A stretch of DNA of 64,000 nt, taken from the NCBI GenBank assembly GCA_964544885.1, contig CAZJDX010000019.1, positions 1 to 64,000 on the forward strand. Reading direction: 5' to 3'. This DNA is from QQVM01 sp964544885 (GTDB lineage: Bacteria > Bacteroidota > Bacteroidia > AKYH767-A > 2013-40CM-41-45). Within the stretch, counting starts at the first letter, position 1. Each line of letters opens with the position of its first letter. A program made the translations under genes and the position numbers. Under the pieces are notes generated by a model that was not told the DNA's origin, did no database searches, and saw nothing but the letters and a program-made list of their open reading frames with translations. This document shows, one piece after another, positions 62,222-64,000 of the stretch.

Positions 62222-64000
62222 TCAATCCACCCGTCCCCAAATAATGTCACCGCTGGCAATGGATACATAGGTCCTTGTATCATCCTTCTGCAACATGGCT
62301 ACACGATCGAACAGGATCTCAACGCGGTCATAGTCACAATCGGCGATCAATATCCCTTTGCGCGAGAACATGCCATACAATCCGTGCTTTTGCAGAATGA
62401 AATGCCCTGAGGTCCGGTTGACCGCGTCGTAATCGGGGGAGAGAATCCAATTTCCGGTCGTATCTATGATGCCGCTAAGATTATTGGACCGGACGATCGC
62501 GGTACCGTTTGTAAATGCGGAAACTTCCTGGAAAGTGCAGGGAATTTTCAGTCTGCCGGCAGTATCCGCGAATCCCCACTTACGGTTCTTTTGTACCGGA
62601 ATCAGGCCTTCGTTCGGAATTCCTGTATTTTCATAGGAGGGAAAATGCAGTTTGTTACCGAGCGAGTCCAGCACCGTATTCCTTCCTTTGTTTGCCAGCA
62701 ACACATAACCATTCCTGAACACTGCGCTATTCAACATATGCTCAGTGAATCTGAAGTTAAGCGGTATGATGATCCGGCCTTCCGTATTTACAAAGCCGCA
62801 CTTACCGTTAAGGGCGACAAGAGCCTTGTCTTCACTGAAAGAACCGGCCGCGTCATATATCAAGGGAAGAATGACCTGCCCCACCCTGTTGATGAATCCC
62901 CACTTCCCGTTCAAAGATGCTTTCAGTAAGTCTTCTGATGCCCATGATAAATGGTCATAAGCGATCTCAACCGCAATATCACCTCTGCGGTTTATTAATC
63001 CGTAGAGATCGTCAGAGCCAACGATTGCGAATCCATTCCTGAAATCTTCCGCAACATCAAAATCAAAGCCGGTGATTATATGACCTCTGATATCTGAATA
63101 AGCTGCCCTGTTATCTTTCATCACCACACATATTTCCTCCACCGGTTCAGTAAGCTCATCATATTCCAGCGGGATGAGCAAGTCGCCATTTCTACCCAGT
63201 AAGCCGTACTTACCCTTCCGGCTTACAACCGCACAGTGATTGATAAACGGATCTGCATCGTCCCACATAAATGGTATGATCACTTTCCCCCTTTTGTTGA
63301 TATAACCATACTGACCGTCTTTTAAAACCACCGCAAGTCCTTCCGAAAAATAATTAACCTCCTCATAAAGCGCGGGGATCATTTCGATCCCTTCCTGGTT
63401 TATATATCCCCAAAGTGATCCTTTCTTGAAAGGAAGAAACAGCGAGGATTGAAGTTTATAATCACTTTCGAGTTCCTCTTCAAAAGGATAATCCGGAAAT
63501 TCAAACCTGAACCTGAGAAAAGTCTGCTCATCATAATCCTGCATGCTGATCCGGTAAATTTCTCTCCAGGATTCTTTGACGTAACTGTTTTCAGGATACC
63601 TGCTGATGAAGGCTTTATGTTCGCTGATTGTTCCCTGTGAAGTACTCAGCTCATAGATCTTTCTTTCAGCCTGCATGCTGAAAGGACTTTCCGGATACAG
63701 CGATAAAAATCGTTCATAAGCACCCAGCTGATGACTCTGTGTTTCTTCCTCAAAGACCCTTTCGTGATACCTGTTCATCGCGTCGGATACCTCGGCGGCT
63801 TCAGGGTAAAGCGCCATGAACTGTTTATAAGCATCCGAAGTGTTCAGCGACCTGGCCTCTTTATACGCAATCGAATTCCTTATCTCTTTCGCATACTCCT
63901 TCTGTCCGCAAAATTCATAATTACTCAGGTAATGATTGAACCGGGAAACAGAATTCTGATTTTCCGCTTCACGCATGGCGCGCAGGCAAATCGTATCTTT
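62222..64000 (-). CDS. WG-repeat protein with TPR-like N-terminus (5' end outside window)
   Basis: The frame is open to the window edge (KDTICLRAMREAENQ before the first Met at 63976), so the start is missing and the full protein is longer than the 592 residues seen. The first ~190 residues repeat a Y-x-x-F-x-x-x-YP pattern (YKQFMALYPEAAEV, YERFLSLYPESPFSMQA), a helical TPR-like array. About eleven WG repeats follow, such as LWGYINQEGIEMIPALYEEV and YGYINKRGKVIIP. WG-repeat proteins are often at the cell surface or in signalling, but their function is unproven. Ends at 62222. Confidence 0.85.
   Translation of the reverse strand, partial: KDTICLRAMREAENQNSVSRFNHYLSNYEFCGQKEYAKEIRNSIAYKEARSLNTSDAYKQFMALYPEAAEVSDAMNRYHERVFEEETQSHQLGAYERFLSLYPESPFSMQAERKIYELSTSQGTISEHKAFISRYPENSYVKESWREIYRISMQDYDEQTFLRFRFEFPDYPFEEELESDYKLQSSLFLPFKKGSLWGYINQEGIEMIPALYEEVNYFSEGLAVVLKDGQYGYINKRGKVIIPFMWDDADPFINHCAVVSRKGKYGLLGRNGDLLIPLEYDELTEPVEEICVVMKDNRAAYSDIRGHIITGFDFDVAEDFRNGFAIVGSDDLYGLINRRGDIAVEIAYDHLSWASEDLLKASLNGKWGFINRVGQVILPLIYDAAGSFSEDKALVALNGKCGFVNTEGRIIIPLNFRFTEHMLNSAVFRNGYVLLANKGRNTVLDSLGNKLHFPSYENTGIPNEGLIPVQKNRKWGFADTAGRLKIPCTFQEVSAFTNGTAIVRSNNLSGIIDTTGNWILSPDYDAVNRTSGHFILQKHGLYGMFSRKGILIADCDYDRVEILFDRVAMLQKDDTRTYVSIASGDIIWGRVD

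Overview
The window reads as chromosome of a Bacteroidota species. Nine or more predicted secreted proteins end in type IX secretion (T9SS) type A sorting domains, the T9SS component PorZ is encoded here, several genes have the phylum's promoter -7 element (TAnnTTTG), and the housekeeping proteins look Bacteroidota-like. No rRNA, tRNA, CRISPR array, integrase or transposase gene was recognised. The order or genus cannot be fixed from the window alone.

Layout. 1-11150: four minus-strand genes for large secreted T9SS cargo proteins (beta-propeller, PKD/Ig-like, CUB). One carries a long dinucleotide microsatellite just upstream, and two share an almost identical 3' end. 11320-20860: core genes dxs, asnS, a beta-barrel-like protein, a SulP anion transporter, an M28 glutaminyl cyclase-like lipoprotein, cysS and an SDR-type threonine dehydrogenase. 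21040-28040: a plus-strand cell-surface glycan operon of two large GT-C-like membrane proteins, a GT9 glycosyltransferase and a SAM methyltransferase, with overlapping or closely spaced genes.

28085-about 39400: an AT-richer accessory island. One minus-strand operon holds an XRE regulator, hsdR, hsdM, hsdS and an HNH nuclease gene, all overlapping or close. Next come a 52-aa membrane peptide with a consensus Shine-Dalgarno site, a 57-aa basic protein, a YegP/DUF1508 protein, and a plus-strand pair of an XRE-ImmA/IrrE metallopeptidase and a PIN-domain nuclease. The pair's promoter is overlapped by an inverted repeat. The island ends in a truncated cupin gene and a T9SS protein gene flanked by 10-bp inverted repeats that resemble integron or other mobile-element ends.

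39730-51010: a membrane protein, porZ-recO, an MprF-like flippase with scpA, a T9SS protein, an ArsC/Spx-like protein with an EamA transporter, and the yicC-gmk-nadD operon. 51020-54400: a tandem family of secreted T9SS beta-propeller-like proteins: a 3' remnant, a full copy and a second copy frameshifted in a C11 tract. Both copies have an 11-C run inside the coding frame, in frame in one and out of frame in the other, and they share a 407-nt identical block, so phase variation with gene conversion is likely. 54565-54761 is a 197-bp MITE-like element with perfect 17-bp terminal inverted repeats. 54880-64000: a cystathionine gamma-synthase/lyase, an M43 T9SS metalloprotease, an outer-membrane protein, polA and a WG-repeat protein that runs off the window.

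The best candidates for undescribed biology are the XRE-ImmA/PIN module with its operator architecture, the HNH gene built into the type I restriction operon, and the poly-C switch in the tandem T9SS genes.
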